This document shows, one piece after another, positions 63,092 to 64,000 of a stretch of 64,000 nucleotides of DNA. This DNA is from Syntrophobacter fumaroxidans MPOB (GTDB lineage Bacteria > Desulfobacterota > Syntrophobacteria > Syntrophobacterales > Syntrophobacteraceae). The notes under the pieces were generated by a model that had not been told where the DNA came from, did not search any database, and saw nothing but the letters and a program-made list of their open reading frames with translations. The stretch covers positions 186,001 to 250,000 of the forward strand of contig NC_008554.1 in assembly GCF_000014965.1 (NCBI RefSeq). The letters run 5' to 3'. Numbering within the stretch: the first letter of the stretch is position 1; every line of letters starts with the position of its first letter. Made by a program: the position numbers and the translations under genes.

Positions 63092-64000
63092 ATGTCTAAG
63101 TCATTATTGATTGTCGAATCCCCGACAAAAGCGAAGACACTTGGGAGATACCTTGGAAAAGATTTCATTGTAAAAGCCTCTGTGGGGCATGTGAAGGATC
63201 TTCCCAAGAACAGGCTCGGAATCAATCTGGAAAAGGATTTCCAGCCGGAATACCAGGTAATACGCGGCAAGAAGAAGGTCATCAGCGAACTGCACGAGGC
63301 CGCCGCAAAGTCGGGAGCGATCTTTCTCGGTCCGGACCCCGACCGCGAGGGTGAGGCCATTGCGTGGCATATCGCGGAAGAAATCGGTGCCACGGACAAG
63401 CCCGTATACCGGGTGCTTTTCTACGAGCTGACCCGGAAAGCGATACAGGAAGCTCTTGCCAAGCCCGACAGGCTGAACCGGGAGCTCTACGAAGCCCAGC
63501 AGGCCAGGCGCATTCTGGACCGCCTGGTAGGATATATGATTTCCCCGATCCTGTGGCAGAAAGTGAAGCGAGGGTTGAGCGCCGGGAGGGTGCAGTCGGT
63601 GGCCCTTCGGTTGATCTGCGCGCGGGAAAAGGAGATCCGGGATTTCGATTCCAGGGAGTACTGGACCATAACCGCTTTGCTGGGGACGCAGGCATCGGCC
63701 GATGCGCCCGCGAAGAGCGCGTCCCGGCGGTTCAAGGCGGAGCTGTTCCGTTGCGGGAAGAAGAAATGCACGATTTCCACGGGAGAGGAAGCCCGCGAGC
63801 TGGTAGACCGGCTGCGGCCGCTCGACTATCGGGTGAGCAAGGTCGAACGCAGGAAGAAGAAACGCCATCCGGCGCCTCCCTTCATCACCAGCACGCTGCA
63901 GCAGGAGGCGGCCAGGAAGCTGCATTTCTCTGCCAGGCAGACCATGAATGTGGCCCAGCGGCTCTACGAGGGGCTCGAACTGGGAAAGGAAGGGGCCGTC
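63092..64000 (+). CDS. topA: DNA topoisomerase I (N-terminal part, runs off window)
   Basis: Relaxes negative supercoils. The first 303 residues lie in the window. They hold the Toprim domain (LLIVESPTKAKTLGRYLG, and the metal site GPDPDREGEAIAWHIAEE) and SAGRVQSVALRLI. The catalytic tyrosine region is just beyond the window's end. The gene follows dprA by 11 bases and is probably cotranscribed with it. Confidence 0.96.
   Translation, partial: MSKSLLIVESPTKAKTLGRYLGKDFIVKASVGHVKDLPKNRLGINLEKDFQPEYQVIRGKKKVISELHEAAAKSGAIFLGPDPDREGEAIAWHIAEEIGATDKPVYRVLFYELTRKAIQEALAKPDRLNRELYEAQQARRILDRLVGYMISPILWQKVKRGLSAGRVQSVALRLICAREKEIRDFDSREYWTITALLGTQASADAPAKSASRRFKAELFRCGKKKCTISTGEEARELVDRLRPLDYRVSKVERRKKKRHPAPPFITSTLQQEAARKLHFSARQTMNVAQRLYEGLELGKEGAV

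Overview
The window is 64 kb of GC-rich bacterial chromosome, almost fully coding, with no rRNA or tRNA genes, CRISPR arrays, phage genes or transposases that I could find. Gene content points to an anaerobic, Gram-negative member of the Desulfobacterota: LptF/LptG lipopolysaccharide export, a DUF6178 protein, a SufC/SufB pair, a soluble-looking fumarate reductase pair, and an 11-subunit complex I without an NADH module. A Syntrophobacter-like syntroph or sulfate reducer fits best. That is an inference from gene content, not from an rRNA marker.

Layout. 1-6.1 kb (minus strand): the start of a membrane glycosyltransferase, metG, and a run of exoribonuclease, holB, ricT and metG. 6.7-8.8 kb: a small membrane protein and a PpiD-like periplasmic chaperone. 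8.9-17 kb: coaE, a small secreted protein, sufB-sufC, a DUF6178 gene, and ferredoxin-mnmA-mtaB (sulfur and tRNA modification). 17-21 kb: an M24 peptidase, a secreted protein with an internal duplication, and a CBS protein. 21.4-25.4 kb: frdA-frdB and an MmgE/PrpD-family gene. 25.7-29.2 kb: two paralogous EF-hand lipoproteins and a secreted beta-propeller protein. 29.8-32.3 kb: archaeal-type Thr-tRNA editing domain, two universal stress proteins and a sugar epimerase in one operon. 32.5-36.5 kb: a small membrane protein, hflK-hflC, a glycosyltransferase and a response regulator. 36.7-47.8 kb: lptF-lptG, dgt, an acidic PopZ-like protein, valS-nadC, azlC-azlD, a stand-alone IF-2 C-terminal protein, and proC. 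48.6-60 kb: nuoABCDHIJKLMN followed by a NuoF-derived gene. 60-64 kb: a repeat-rich gap, a U32-family protein, dprA and the start of topA.

How it works together. The strongest system is the respiratory one. NuoABCD-HIJKLMN forms the quinone and proton-pumping arms of complex I, but nuoE, nuoF and nuoG are absent. The gene just downstream keeps NuoF's thioredoxin-like [2Fe-2S] domain and part of its C-terminal helical domain. It has lost the FMN/NADH domain and the four-cysteine [4Fe-4S] motif, and has gained a long disordered tail. It is the best candidate here for an undescribed electron-input or docking subunit. The frdAB pair encodes a complete flavin active site, but its iron-sulfur subunit lacks the cysteines of the [3Fe-4S] centre and no membrane anchor gene is nearby.

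Other notable items are the stand-alone translation-factor fragments (IF-2 C-terminal half; ThrRS editing domain), the two EF-hand genes whose promoter and leader geometry is identical to the base, and a dispersed palindromic repeat found twice in opposite orientations. Starts were re-chosen upstream or downstream of the longest frame wherever a ribosome-binding site, signal peptide or domain boundary supported it.
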